Source of the DNA: Magicicada septendecula
Taxonomy: Eukaryota > Arthropoda > Insecta > Hemiptera > Cicadidae
Direction of reading: 5' to 3'
NCBI GenBank assembly: GCA_034769895.1
Contig: CM068374.1
Span: forward strand, 355,866,302 to 355,930,301
DNA: 64,000 nt
In this document: in pieces, positions 33,738-46,617 of the stretch
Layout: the number at the start of each line of letters is the position of its first letter
How positions within the stretch are numbered: the stretch's first letter is position 1
Notes under the pieces: generated by a model
Databases searched by the model: none
The model's input: only the letters and a program-made list of their open reading frames with translations
Told to the model about the DNA's origin: nothing
Position numbers and translations under genes: made by a program

Positions 33738-35682
33738 TGTAACGTTCTCCTCGAGCGTGTCCCTCTGATCGGTTCGAACACCTCTCCGCAGTCGCCACTT
33801 ATGAATTACAAAGACTGAGGTTTAAATAAAGTTGGTGGTAATGTTACCCAAACAAAGCAGAAATCGAGTGTGTGTGATTTGGGTTAAGTAGGGAAGTTGT
33901 TTAGCCTCCTTTTGAAGAGAGAGCAAGTACCGTTTGTTTACCCTCGGTTTAGACGATTTATAATTTTTTCAAATATTCGCCGTGAACCGAATCAGCTGAT
34001 TTTGAGACGAGTCTCCAAACATAGGTTAACCAGACGACACTGTGGCAGAATATGACCCGGTGGATCGTCTTCTTCTTATTTGTTCTGAAACTTACTACAA
34101 CTACCCACTACAAGAAAGGCAACACATTTTTATTATTCAATATCATTTTTTCAATAATATTTATTGTTTATATTATTGGTTTTCTCCCTTCAGCCACAAT
34201 ACAAATATTACAATCGATAGTTTCATTAACTAGTAAATGATATCGACTTCATTGAGTAACAAGAAATTGTCATAAAAATAAAAAGGTTTGAGCGATTTTA
34301 CAATTTTATCTTTTGTTTAAACATCAATTAACATATAGTTCTTTTAGTTATTTTCCCCAGGGTTAAGGGCAAGTTCTTTTTGTTATGAGATGGTCAGAAA
34401 TGGATAATTATACTACGCTGTACAAATATAGAAAAAATATTCAAAAATTTGTTTATTTCGCTTAGTACGTAGTTCCGGAAATGTCTGTAAGAGAGCAGAT
34501 GGCGTTTGTTTTTATTAAAACATGTGGTTATGTTCTAATCGTTATGGACTACACGACCATTCCGTTGGAGGTTTCTTCGTTAAATATTAAAAAGAATGTT
34601 TATATTACCTCTCTTCTTGAAGTTCTTACTCGGGTGAAGCCGCTTCTCAGGTGGTGTTTGTATTTTGGTGGTAATTTCACAACCGTCTGGCGAATATTAT
34701 CTCGTTAAAACTCGAATTCTGCTAGGCTATGCCTACTCGTCCGAAAATGGTTTTTTGTTCACTGTTATTATGGAGTATAGCAAGTTAACATTGATAACTA
34801 AGGTAGTAATACATCATGTTTATACTGTTCTTTAATTTTGTAACAATTTTGTGCTTTTCAAAAGGTTCCAAAAGGATATTTTAATAAATTTTTTATCTCA
34901 TCATTTTGTCATCTGGACAGGTTTAAATTTCAAATTCGATTAACAATACTTGTTATTTTCGTTACTCTTAGTAACCCATAATTTTTATATATCTTTTTAT
35001 TGGTTCTGCTATTTACTTTTTAGTATATAGGCAGTTTGTAATTATTATAAATTTATTTTTGATTTACAGAAAAATAATTCTTTTTAATTTTGGTTTCTTT
35101 CCCAATTTGATTTACATAATAGTTTTCTGTTTATTTTCTTATAACTTTGGATATAAGTATTTAATATTTTTATTAACTTTAAATGAATTTATATATTATT
35201 TATTAATCTCTTATAGTATTCTTACACTGGACTATTTTCTTCTGCCATTTCCCTCATACAGTATTATTTTAATTTTCATTATCATCTGATATTTAAATCT
35301 TTTAAGTTTTTAAACACAAACCCTGGGTTATCTTATACAATAAAACCATTGTTTATAAAAAAATATAAAATTAACATAGGTACTACACAATATAAATCCT
35401 ACAATAACTTAAACAAAATACATTATTAGTTAATAGAATCATGATCTACTATTATAGTTTATAATTCTCACATTTACAGTACAATTCTGTAAGAAGTTCC
35501 CTTCACCTTCACTTATTACCTCATTGGGTACACTATAACTCACTTGTCACTGTATATCACTTTAATTGTTTATAATGTTTAGTGATACAACTTATTTTTG
35601 AGCTCGTTATAGTTTACCCATTTCTGACCTTTATGGTATTACAAAGTTATCATTCATTGGGACCGGGTTATGTACCGTTACA
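33738..35682 (-). repeat. array LTR 1
   Basis: 1945 bp. It differs most from the others at its left edge (GTTCTCC rather than GTACTCC, TATGAATTACAAAGACTGAGG near 33800), as expected if it flanks the array. It is followed by the polypurine tract at 35683-35694. A PBS-like TGGCGACTG (minus strand) lies about 50 nt inside its left edge, as in all array LTRs. Confidence 0.88.
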
Positions 35683-35694
35683 TAAAGCCCCCCC

Positions 35695-37034
35695 ACTAGA
35701 ACAAATTTATTTTGGTTTTACTCGTTTATTAAAATAAATTGTTGATTGTTTCAATTCTCCTAATATTCTTGGTTTTTTTCTTCGTAATAGTGTTTCATTT
35801 CCGACTGATTGTAAACTGACAGGTAATTCAGACTGGTGGTAATTGCTGTTTTCTTACTCTACTCTCTCTCTGTTGGAGGCAAATTCATCAATTATTTATT
35901 TCTGGGTAGTGGTACTTCCACATTTTATTTGATAAGGACTGGTCACACTAATCATATTAAACTTGTTTTAACACTCATTTCTATTTACTTTTATATACTC
36001 GCTTTATCAATTAAGCTTCTGTCTGTTATCTTCCTTCTATTTTCTTCATCTATACTTCTGGAATCCAATATCACTCTTTTCAGCTATTTTATAATTATTA
36101 TCCCTTAAATATTCAATTTCCCTAACATTTTTCCCTATCCTGTGCGGTGGTACCAGTCGGGTGGCCACTCTGGGTCCATACTCCGCTGTCCATCCTTACA
36201 CCTTCTGAGACCAGGGGAACATCATCCCTGCTCATAAAAATTATTGCCGGAACATTTCTACGGTCAATACATAAAATAAAAAGATTATAAGTAGTAGTCA
36301 ATTAGCGACTAGTACTAAACACTTTTGGGATTCTTCATACTGTAGCTGTTTGCATTTATTTATATATTTCTTCTTCTCCTTGATTCCTTCTTCTTTTCTA
36401 TTAACTAATAGCATATAACATTATTGATAGGCCTTATGTTAAAATTCTTTTGACTTTACTTCTTGTGACATATTTCTCCGTATCATTTCTTCTTATATAA
36501 TCTTCAATTCCGAGAAATTCTAATTATTGTATTAATTATCATCCTCCTTCAGTTTCATTGGAGTCATTAAATTATTCTTTATTCTTCTTATCTGAGCACA
36601 TTACCATCAATTGTTTTTGTTCATTTAATTTTTCTTCTGTTTGTTACCATTACAAATATGACTTTTTCCTATTATTTCATTTTAAATCAATTCTTTATAA
36701 CTCTTATTTAGTAATCTGTTATTATTTTTTGTTAAACCAAATGGTTTCAAAATATCTTAAATCGTATTATTTCTGAATAAATTAAGTAAGTTGTCCTTAC
36801 ATAGTTTTTATTAAATCGTCTTGTTCCTGGATAAATTGTTGAGTAAGTTGTTCTTACATTTTTTGGAATTTTGGGGTTTTAGTCTCTTCATTTTAAATTA
36901 TATGGTTTCTAAATAACTTGAGTAAGATGTCCTTACATGCTTTTAGAATTTTGGGGTTTTCTTCCGCTATTCAATGGGTTGCTGGGTTGGTTTTCAGAAT
37001 TTCAGTCCCCTTTTCTGGTTTGTTATTATTTAGG
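35695..37034 (-). other. non-coding part of internal region, unit 1
   Basis: About 1.3 kb between the polypurine tract and the gag stop; the same stretch recurs in every unit. It is rich in T and C on the plus strand, with two similar 'ttttggaattttggggtttt' lines near 36860-36960. A plus-strand frame of 90 codons (35836-36108) is present in all units but only because the units are recent copies. Confidence 0.65.
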
Positions 37035-38432
37035 TTAACCATGGTCCATTAACTCAGGTACTCGGATTACTGGGGTATTCATAATGATTTTGGTATTTGT
37101 TAAATACCTCTCTTTCACCTGGCATCGTAACTCAACTGATACAAAGTCTTCATTGAAGTCACGGTTTTCCGTCATTGGTAGTTCTTTTTTAACTAACAGG
37201 TATTGCACCTCCTCTGACATAACATATTCACTCATTTTTAATATCATTCCATTCCCGTTTTCCTCTGGATTATTTACCAAATTTTTTAATGATATATTCC
37301 GTCTTGATGATATGACTGATATCTTCTGATGCACTTCAATCGTCGACATATTTAAATGATATCCAAACTTAATTAATTCCCTCTGTTCATTAATTGGGAG
37401 GTTAAATACATTAATTAATCCATCTGTAATCATCTCCCATTCTTCCCTTGTATTTATTATTTTCTTTCTACATGTTTTTCTTATTTTCTTGGTCTTCTTT
37501 TCCAGGTATTGATTATCCTCTTTGTTGTGGCTATTTTTATTTTCCGATGGCATTACACCTTGGTATTCTGTAATTTCTATTTCCTTCCTCCTCTCTTCTG
37601 TATTCGGACTTACTTTAATACCTTCTGAAGTGCTGTCTGATGTTTCATCCAAATTCTTGACACTATGGTCCATTTGTTTATTTGTCTCCTCCTTGTATGT
37701 ATCTGCTTTTTGGCTAAGTGTATTAACATTTTCAAACTTCCCCCCGAAAGTTTTCCATATCTCCTTATTGAAATTCTCCATTTTACCCTCAAATTGTTTT
37801 AAATTCTTATTATTCTCTTCAAATTTTGCATTCATCTCTTCTCTTTGTCCTTCAACAGTTTCTTTCAGTTCATTGTATTGCTCATTCATGGTTTGTTTGA
37901 TATTTCCATGAATGGTCTCTATTTTTTCATTTAGTTGTTTGACTAAACTTTCCTGAATGCTATCTATTTTCTCATTGGTCTGTCTATTTTGTTCCTCCTG
38001 TTTCTTAAAATTCTCCTCTATTTTGTCAAATTTTTCGCTCAAGGTTTCATTTTGTTTCCTTGAGTTCTCATCTATTTTATCAAATTTTTCGCTCAAGGTT
38101 TCATTTTGTTTCCTTGAGTTTTCATCTATTGTTTGTTTACTGCTTTCCTTAATGCTATCAATTTTCTCCATCATCATCCTCATCATTTCTTGCCAATCTG
38201 GTTCTCTTCTGGCTTCCGCTTTTTCTGGTTGGTCCCCTTGGGCATCCTCTTCAACTATTTCCTTTTCCGTGTTTGTGACTACTTCGGTTTCTTCGTTATC
38301 ACCCATTGGTTGTTCCATTTCACTGTCCGTGACTATTTCTTTTTCTCGTTCCTGTCCACCTTCTTCCTTCTCCTTTTCTTCTGCCCTCTTCTTCGATCTG
38401 CCTCTAGTATTATGCATTTCTTGTTTTCTCAT
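37035..38432 (-). CDS. gag-like coiled-coil protein, unit 1 (intact, 465 aa)
   Basis: ATG at 38432, about 75 bp after the PBS. Domains in order: basic N-terminus (R-G-R-S-K-K-R at about 10-16), acidic Glu-rich stretch to about 75, long coiled coil from about 80 to 270, linker, and a C-terminal helical region from about 325 (E-E-W-E-M-I-T-D-G-L-I-N-V-F). The coil contains two 18-residue tandem repeats (38023-38076 and 38077-38130, 54 bp each; start I-D-E-N-S-R-K-Q-N-E-T). There is no CCHC knuckle, protease or RT. Position behind the PBS and the N-terminal basic/acidic/coil layout, similar to the gypsy gag at 22386, support a Gag role; the C-terminal domain is not one I recognise. This copy and that of unit 2 have K-M-E-N and F-G-G-K-F variants and lack three residues near the C-terminus (V-P-E-L instead of V-K-G-V-P-E-L). 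Confidence 0.75.
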   Translation of the reverse strand: MRKQEMHNTRGRSKKRAEEKEKEEGGQEREKEIVTDSEMEQPMGDNEETEVVTNTEKEIVEEDAQGDQPEKAEARREPDWQEMMRMMMEKIDSIKESSKQTIDENSRKQNETLSEKFDKIDENSRKQNETLSEKFDKIEENFKKQEEQNRQTNEKIDSIQESLVKQLNEKIETIHGNIKQTMNEQYNELKETVEGQREEMNAKFEENNKNLKQFEGKMENFNKEIWKTFGGKFENVNTLSQKADTYKEETNKQMDHSVKNLDETSDSTSEGIKVSPNTEERRKEIEITEYQGVMPSENKNSHNKEDNQYLEKKTKKIRKTCRKKIINTREEWEMITDGLINVFNLPINEQRELIKFGYHLNMSTIEVHQKISVISSRRNISLKNLVNNPEENGNGMILKMSEYVMSEEVQYLLVKKELPMTENRDFNEDFVSVELRCQVKERYLTNTKIIMNTPVIRVPELMDHG

Positions 38433-38506
38433 AACTGCCGATGATAATTAGATTTTTTGGTATATTAATTTATTAAATATATCAAAATTCTTTTCTAATT
38501 ACAGCC

Positions 38507-38524
38507 CTTTTATGTTGAGCGCCA
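38507..38524 (-). other. PBS of unit 1 (others: 43294-43311, 48099-48116, 52909-52926, 58299-58316, 63103-63120)
   Basis: The minus strand begins TGGCGCTCAAC, 3-4 bases after the LTR end GTTACA. The first 13 bases match the tRNA-Lys1,2 type (TGGCGCCCAACGT) with one or two changes, and the 3' part is diverged (ATAAAAGG or GTAAAAGG). Units 1 and 2 have CAACATAAAA; units 3-6 have CAACGTAAAA. Confidence 0.8.
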
Positions 38525-38528
38525 ATTT

Positions 38529-40470
38529 TGTAACGTACTCCTCGAGCGTGTCCCTCTGATCGGTTCGAACACCTCTCCACAGTCGCCACTTAGGAATTAT
38601 AAAGACCGAAGTTTAAATAAAGTTGGTAATGTTACTCAAACAAAGCAGAAATCGACTGTGTGTGATTTGGGTCAAGTAGGGAAGTTGTTTAGCCTCCTTT
38701 TGAAGAGAGAGCAAGTACCGTTTGTTTACCCTCGGTTTAGACGATTTATAATTTTTTCAAATATTCGCCGTGAACCGAATCAGCTGATTTTGAGACGAGT
38801 CTCCAAACATAGGTTAACCAGACGACACTGTGGCAGAATATGACCCGGTGGATCGTCTTCTTCTTATTTGTTCTGAAACTTACTACAACTACCCACTACA
38901 AGAAAGGCAACACATTTTTATTATTCAATATCATTTTTTCAATAATATTTATTGTTTATATTATTGGTTTTCTCCCTTCAGCCACAATACAAATATTACA
39001 ATCGATAGTTTCATTAACTAGTAAATGATATCGACTTCATTGAGTAACAAGAAATTGTCATAAAAATAAAAAGGTTTGAGCGATTTTACAATTTTATCTT
39101 TTGTTTAAACATCAATTAACATATAGTTCTTTTAGTTATTTTCCCCAGGGTTAAGGGCAAGTTCTTTTTGTTATGAGATGGTCAGAAATGGATAATTATA
39201 CTACGCTGTACAAATATAGAAAAAATATTCAAAAATTTGTTTATTTCGCTTAGTACGTAGTTCCGGAAATGTCTGTAAGAGAGCAGATGGCGTTTGTTTT
39301 TATTAAAACATGTGGTTATGTTCTAATCGTTATGGACTACACGACCATTCCGTTGGAGGTTTCTTCGTTAAATATTAAAAAGAATGTTTATATTACCTCT
39401 CTTCTTGAAGTTCTTACTTGGGTGAAGCCGCTTCTCAGGTGGTGTTTGTATTTTGGTGGTAATTTCACAACCGTCTGGCGAATATTATCTCGTTAAAACT
39501 CGAATTCTGCTAGGCTATGCCTACTCGTCCGAAAATGGTTTTTTGTTCACTGTTATTATGGAGTATAGCAAGTTAACATTGATAACTAAGGTAGTAATAC
39601 ATCATGTTTATACTGTTCTTTAATTTTGTAACAATTTTGTGCTTTTCAAAAGGTTCCAAAAGGATATTTTAATAAATTTTTTATCTCATCATTTTGTCAT
39701 CTGGACAGGTTTAAATTTCAAATTCGATTAACAATACTTGTTATTTTCGTTACTCTTAGTAACCCATAATTTTTATATATCTTTTTATTGGTTCTGCTAT
39801 TTACTTTTTAGTATATAGGCAGTTTGTAATTATTATAAATTTATTTTTGATTTACAGAAAAATAATTCTTTTTAATTTTGGTTTCTTTCCCAATTTGATT
39901 TACATAATAGTTTTCTGTTTATTTTCTTATAACTTTGGATATAAGTATTTAATATTTTTATTAACTTTAAATGAATTTATATATTATTTATTAATCTCTT
40001 ATAGTATTCTTACACTGGACTATTTTCTTCTGCCATTTCCCTCATACAGTATTATTTTAATTTTCATTATCATCTGATATTTAAATCTTTTAAGTTTTTA
40101 AACACAAACCCTGGGTTATCTTATACAATAAAACCATTGTTTATAAAAAAATATAAAATTAACATAGGTACTACACAATATAAATCCTACAATAACTTAA
40201 ACAAAATACATTATTAGTTAATAGAATCATGATCTACTATTATAGTTTATAATTCTCACATTTACAGTACAATTCTGTAAGAAGTTCCCTTCACCTTCAC
40301 TTATTACCTCATTGGGTACACTATAACTCACTTGTCACTGTATATCACTTTAATTGTTTATAATGTTTAGTGATACAACTTATTTTTGAGCTCGTTATAG
40401 TTTACCCATTTCTGACCTTTATGGTATTACAAAGTTATCATTCATTGGGACCGGGTTATGTACCGTTACA
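38529..40470 (-). repeat. array LTR 2
   Basis: 1942 bp. It shares with LTR 3 the single GTT in 'aaagttggtaatg' and the CCACAGTCGCC variant near its left edge. PBS-like TGGCGACTGTGGAGAGG (38588-38572, minus strand) lies inside the left edge. Confidence 0.9.
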
Positions 40471-41822
40471 TAAAGCCCCCCCACTAGAACAAATTTATTT
40501 TGGTTTTACTCGTTTATTAAAATAAATTGTTGATTGTTTCAATTCTCCTAATATTCTTGGTTTTTTTCTTCGTAATAGTGTTTCATTTCCGACTGATTGT
40601 AAACTGACAGGTAATTCAGACTGGTGGTAATTGCTGTTTTCTTACTCTACTCTCTCTCTGTTGGAGGCAAATTCATCAATTATTTATTTCTGGGTAGTGG
40701 TACTTCCACATTTTATTTGATAAGGACTGGTCACACTAATCATATTAAACTTGTTTTAACACTCATTTCTATTTACTTTTATATACTCGCTTTATCAATT
40801 AAGCTTCTGTCTGTTATCTTCCTTCTATTTTCTTCATCTATACTTCTGGAATCCAATATCACTCTTTTCAGCTATTTTATAATTATTATCCCTTAAATAT
40901 TCAATTTCCCTAACATTTTTCCCTATCCTGTGCGGTGGTACCAGTCGGGTGGCCACTCTGGGTCCATACTCCGCTGTCCATCCTTACACCTTCTGAGACC
41001 AGGGGAACATCATCCCTGCTCATAAAAATTATTGCCGGAACATTTCTACGGTCAATACATAAAATAAAAAGATTATAAGTAGTAGTCAATTAGCGACTAG
41101 TACTAAACACTTTTGGGATTCTTCATACTGTAGCTGTTTGCATTTATTTATATATTTCTTCTTCTCCTTGATTCCTTCTTCTTTTCTATTAACTAATAGC
41201 ATATAACATTATTGATAGGCCTTATGTTAAAATTCTTTTGACTTTACTTCTTGTGACATATTTCTCCGTATCATTTCTTCTTATATAATCTTCAATTCCG
41301 AGAAATTCTAATTATTGTATTAATTATCATCCTCCTTCAGTTTCATTGGAGTCATTAAATTATTCTTTATTCTTCTTATCTGAGCACATTACCATCAATT
41401 GTTTTTGTTCATTTAATTTTTCTTCTGTTTGTTACCATTACAAATATGACTTTTTCCTATTATTTCATTTTAAATCAATTCTTTATAACTCTTATTTAGT
41501 AATCTGTTATTATTTTTTGTTAAACCAAATGGTTTCAAAATATCTTAAATCGTATTATTTCTGAATAAATTAAGTAAGTTGTCCTTACATAGTTTTTATT
41601 AAATCGTCTTGTTCCTGGATAAATTGTTGAGTAAGTTGTTCTTACATTTTTTGGAATTTTGGGGTTTTAGTCTCTTCATTTTAAATTATATGGTTTCTAA
41701 ATAACTTGAGTAAGATGTCCTTACATGCTTTTAGAATTTTGGGGTTTTCTTCCGCTATTCAATGGGTTGCTGGGTTGGTTTTCAGAATTTCAGTCCCCTT
41801 TTCTGGTTTGTTATTATTTAGG
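40471..41822 (-). other. polypurine tract and non-coding internal DNA, unit 2
   Basis: Polypurine tract at the left end, then the same non-coding stretch as unit 1, almost identical. Confidence 0.7.
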
Positions 41823-43219
41823 TTAACCATGGTCCATTAACTCAGGTACTCGGATTACTGGGGTATTCATAATGATTTTGGTATTTGTTAAATACCTCTC
41901 TTTCACCTGGCATCGTAACTCAACTGATACAAAGTCTTCATTGAAGTCACGGTTTTCCGTCATTGGTAGTTCTTTTTTAACTAACAGGTATTGCACCTCC
42001 TCTGACATAACATATTCACTCATTTTTAATATCATTCCATTCCCGTTTTCCTCTGGATTATTTACCAAATTTTTTAATGATATATTCCGTGTTGATGATA
42101 TGACTGATATCTTCTGATGCACTTCAATCGTCGACATATTTAAATGATATCCAAACTTAATTAATTCCCTCTGTTCATTAATTGGGAGGTTAAATACATT
42201 AATTAATCCATCTGTAATCATCTCCCATTCTTCCCTTGTATTTATTATTTTCTTTCTACATGTTTTTCTTATTTTCTTGGTCTTCTTTTCCAGGTATTGA
42301 TTATCCTCTTTGTTGTGGCTATTTTTATTTTCCGATGGCATTACACCTTGGTATTCTGTAATTTCTATTTCCTTCCTCCTCTCTTCTGTATTCGGACTTA
42401 CTTTAATACCTTCTGAAGTGCTGTCTGATGTTTCATCCAAATTCTTGACACTATGGTCCATTTGTTTATTTGTCTCCTCCTTGTATGTATCTGCTTTTTG
42501 GCTAAGTGTATTAACATTTTCAAACTTCCCCCCGAAAGTTTTCCATATCTCCTTATTGAAATTCTCCATTTTACCCTCAAATTGTTTTAAATTCTTATTA
42601 TTCTCTTCAAATTTTGCATTCATCTCTTCTCTTTGTCCTTCAACAGTTTCTTTCAGTTCATTGTATTGCTCATTCATGGTTTGTTTGATATTTCCATGAA
42701 TGGTCTCTATTTTTTCATTTAGTTGTTTGACTAAACTTTCCTGAATGCTATCTATTTTCTCATTGGTCTGTCTATTTTGTTCCTCCTGTTTCTTAAAATT
42801 CTCCTCTATTTTGTCAAATTTTTCGCTCAAGGTTTCATTTTGTTTCCTTGAGTTCTCATCTATTTTATCAAATTTTTCGCTCAAGGTTTCATTTTGTTTC
42901 CTTGAGTTTTCATCTATTGTTTGTTTATTGCTTTCCTTAATGCTATCAATTTTCTCCATCATCATCCTCATCATTTCTTGCCAATCTGGTTCTCTTCTGG
43001 CTTCCGCTTTTTCTGGTTGGTCCCCTTGGGCATCCTCTTCAACTATTTTTTTTTCGTGTTTGTGACTACTTCGGTTTCTTCGTTATCACCCATTGGTTGT
43101 TCCATTTCACTGTCCGTGACTATTTCTTTTTCTCGTTCCTGTCCACCTTCTTCCTTCTCCTTTTCTTCTGCCCTCTTCTTCGATCTGCCTCTAGTATTAT
43201 GCATTTCTTGTTTTCTCAT
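41823..43219 (-). pseudogene. gag-like protein, unit 2 (frameshifted)
   Basis: The ATG is kept at 43219. A CC-to-TT change plus a one-base loss in a T run at about 43046-43054 breaks the frame after the acidic region. The remaining frame is open from an internal Met (42974, start of the coiled coil) to 41823, 383 codons. It shares the K-M-E-N/F-G-G-K-F and short C-terminal variants with unit 1. Confidence 0.85.
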
Positions 43220-43315
43220 AACTGCCGATGATAATTAGATTTTTTGGTATATTAATTTATTAAATATATCAAAATTCTTTTCTAATTACAGCCCTTTTAT
43301 GTTGAGCGCCAATTT

Positions 43316-45265
43316 TGTAACGTACTCCTCGAGCGTGTCCCTCTGATCGGTTCGAACACCTCTCCACAGTCGCCACTTAGGAATTATAAAGACCGAAGTT
43401 TAAATAAAGTTGGTAATGTTACTCAAACAAAGCAGAAATCGACTGTGTGTGATTTGGGTCAAGTAGGGAAGTTGTTTAGCCTCCTTTTGAAGAGAGAGCA
43501 AGTACCGTTTGTTTACCCTCGGTTTAGACGATTTATAATTTTTTCAAATATTCGCCGTGAACCGAATCAGCTGATTTTGAGACGAGTCTCCAAACATAGG
43601 TTAACCAGACGACACTGTGGCAGAATATGACCCGGTGGATCGTCTTCTTCTTATTTGTTCTGAAACTTACTACAACTACCCACTACAAGAAAGGCAACAC
43701 ATTTTTATTATTCAATATCATTTTTTCAATAATATTTATTGTTTATATTATTGGTTTTCTCCCTTCAGCCACAATACAAATATTACAATCGATAGTTTCA
43801 TTAACTAGTAAATGATATCGACTTCATTGAGTAACAAGAAATTGTCATAAAAATAAAAAGGTTTGAGCGATTTTACAATTTTATCTTTTGTTTAAACATC
43901 AATTAACATATAGTTCTTTTAGTTATTTTCCCCAGGGTTAAGGGCAAGTTCTTTTTGTTATGAGATGGTCAGAAATGGATAATTATACTACGCTGTACAA
44001 ATATAGAAAAAATATTCAAAAATTTGTTTATTTCGCTTAGTACGTAGTTCCGGAAATGTCCGTAAGAGAGCAGATGGCGTTTGTTTTTATTAAAACATGT
44101 GGTTATGTTCTAATCGTTATGGACTACACGACCATTCCGTTGGAGGTTTCTTCGTTAAATATTAAAAAGAATGTTTATATTACCTCTCTTCTTGAAGTTC
44201 TTACTTGGGTGAAGCCGCTTCTCAGGTGGTGTTTGTATTTTGGTGGTAATTTCACAACCGTCTGGCGAATATTATCTCGTTAAAACTCGAATTCTGCTAG
44301 GCTATGCCTACTCGTCCGAAAATGGTTTTTTGTTCACTGTTATTATGGAGTTTAACTGATTGTAAGTTAACATTGATAACTAAGGTAGTAATACATCATG
44401 TTTATACTGTTCTTTAATTTTGTAACAATTTTGTGCTTTTCAAAAGGTTCCAAAAGGATATTTTAATAAATTTTTTATCTCATCATTTTGTCATCTGGAC
44501 AGGTTTAAATTTCAAATTCGATTAACAATACTTGTTATTTTCGTTACTCTTAGTAACCCATAATTTTTATATATCTTTTTATTGGTTCTGCTATTTACTT
44601 TTTAGTATATAGGCAGTTTGTAATTATTATAAATTTATTTTTGATTTACAGAAAAATAATTCTTTTTAATTTTGGTTTCTTTCCCAATTTGATTTACATA
44701 ATAGTTTTCTGTTTATTTTCTTATAACTTTGGATATAAGTATTTAATATTTTTATTAACTTTAAATGAATTTATATATTATTTATTAATCTCTTATAGTA
44801 TTCTTACACTGGACTATTTTCTTCTGCCATTTCCCTCATACAGTATTATTTTAATTTTCATTATCATCTGATATTTAAATCTTTTAAGTTTTTAAACACA
44901 AACCCTGGGTTATCTTATACAATAAAACCATTGTTTATAAAAAAAATATAAAATTAACATAGGTACTACACAATATAAATCCTACAATAACTTAAACAAA
45001 ATACATTATTAGTTAATAGAATCATGATCTACTATTATAGTTTATAATTCTCACATTTACAGTACAATTCTGTAAGAAGTTCCCTTCACCTTCACTTATT
45101 ACCTCATTGGGTACACTATAACTCACTTGTCACTGTATATCACTTTAATTGTTTATAATGTTTAGTGATACAACTTATTTTTGAGCTCGTTATAGTTTAC
45201 CCATTTCTGACCTTTATGGTATTACAAAGTTATCATTCATTGGGACCGGGTTATGTACCGTTACA
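43316..45265 (-). repeat. array LTR 3
   Basis: 1950 bp. It has 'ggagtttaactgattgtaagtt' near 44347 where LTRs 1, 2, 5 and 6 have 'ggagtatagcaagtt'; LTR 4 shares this variant. Confidence 0.9.
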
Positions 45266-46617
45266 TAAAGCCCCCCCACTAGAACAAATTTATTTTGGTT
45301 TTACTCGTTTATTAAAATAAATTGTTGATTGTTTCAATTCTCCTAATATTCTTGGTTTTTTTCTTCGTAATAGTGTTTCATTTCCGACTGATTGTAAACT
45401 GACAGGTAATTCAGACTGGTGGTAATTGCTGTTTTCTTACTCTACTCTCTCTCTGTTGGAGGCAAATTCATCAATTATTTATTTCTGGGTAGTGGTACTT
45501 CCACATTTTATTTGATAAGGACTGGTCACACTAATCATATTAAACTTGTTTTAACACTCATTTCTATTTACTTTTATATACTCGCTTTATCAATTAAGCT
45601 TCTGTCTGTTATCTTCCTTCTATTTTCTTCATCTATACTTCTGGAATCCAATATCACTCTTTTCAGCTATTTTATAATTATTATCCCTTAAATATTCAAT
45701 TTCCCTAACATTTTTCCCTATCCTGTGCGGTGGTACCAGTCGGGTGGCCACTCTGGGTCCATACTCCGCTGTCCATCCTTACACCTTCTGAGACCAGGGG
45801 AACATCATCCCTGCTCATAAAAATTATTGCCGGAACATTTCTACGGTCAATACATAAAATAAAAAGATTATAAGTAGTAGTCAATTAGCGACTAGTACTA
45901 AACACTTTTGGGATTCTTCATACTGTAGCTGTTTGCATTTATTTATATATTTCTTCTTCTCCTTGATTCCTTCTTCTTTTCTATTAACTAATAGCATATA
46001 ACATTATTGATAGGCCTTATGTTAAAATTCTTTTGACTTTACTTCTTGTGACATATTTCTCCGTATCATTTCTTCTTATATAATCTTCAATTCCGAGAAA
46101 TTCTAATTATTGTATTAATTATCATCCTCCTTCAGTTTCATTGGAGTCATTAAATTATTCTTTATTCTTCTTATCTGAGCACATTACCATCAATTGTTTT
46201 TGTTCATTTAATTTTTCTTCTGTTTGTTACCATTACAAATATGACTTTTTCCTATTATTTCATTTTAAATCAATTCTTTATAACTCTTATTTAGTAATCT
46301 GTTATTATTTTTTGTTAAACCAAATGGTTTCAAAATATCTTAAATCGTATTATTTCTGAATAAATTAAGTAAGTTGTCCTTACATAGTTTTTATTAAATC
46401 GTCTTGTTCCTGGATAAATTGTTGAGTAAGTTGTTCTTACATTTTTTGGAATTTTGGGGTTTTAGTCTCTTCATTTTAAATTATATGGTTTCAAAATAAC
46501 TTGAGTAAGATGTCCTTCCATGCTTTTAGAATTTTGGGGTTTTCTTCCGCTATTCAATGGGTTGCTGGGTTGGTTTTCAGAATTTCAGTCCCCTTTTCTG
46601 GTTTGTTATTATTTAGG
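45266..46617 (-). other. polypurine tract and non-coding internal DNA, unit 3
   Basis: Same content as in unit 1. It carries the 'tttcaaaataacttgag' and 'cttccatgc' variants shared with units 4 and 5. Confidence 0.7.

Noticed and set aside
34481..34708. 75-codon plus-strand frame starting ATG, identical or nearly so in all seven array LTRs
   Set aside because: Conservation follows from recent copying of the whole unit. It is antisense to the element, has no recognisable domain, and no frame-specific pattern of change was seen.
35836..36108. 90-codon hydrophobic plus-strand frame in every internal region
   Set aside because: It begins with a non-ATG codon, is antisense to the element, and its hydrophobic character follows from T-rich sequence. 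Recurrence is due to the array.
37957..38451. 164-codon plus-strand frame opposite gag, rich in Ser, Phe and Leu
   Set aside because: Shadow of the Glu/Lys-rich gag coiled coil; its repeats mirror the gag repeats.
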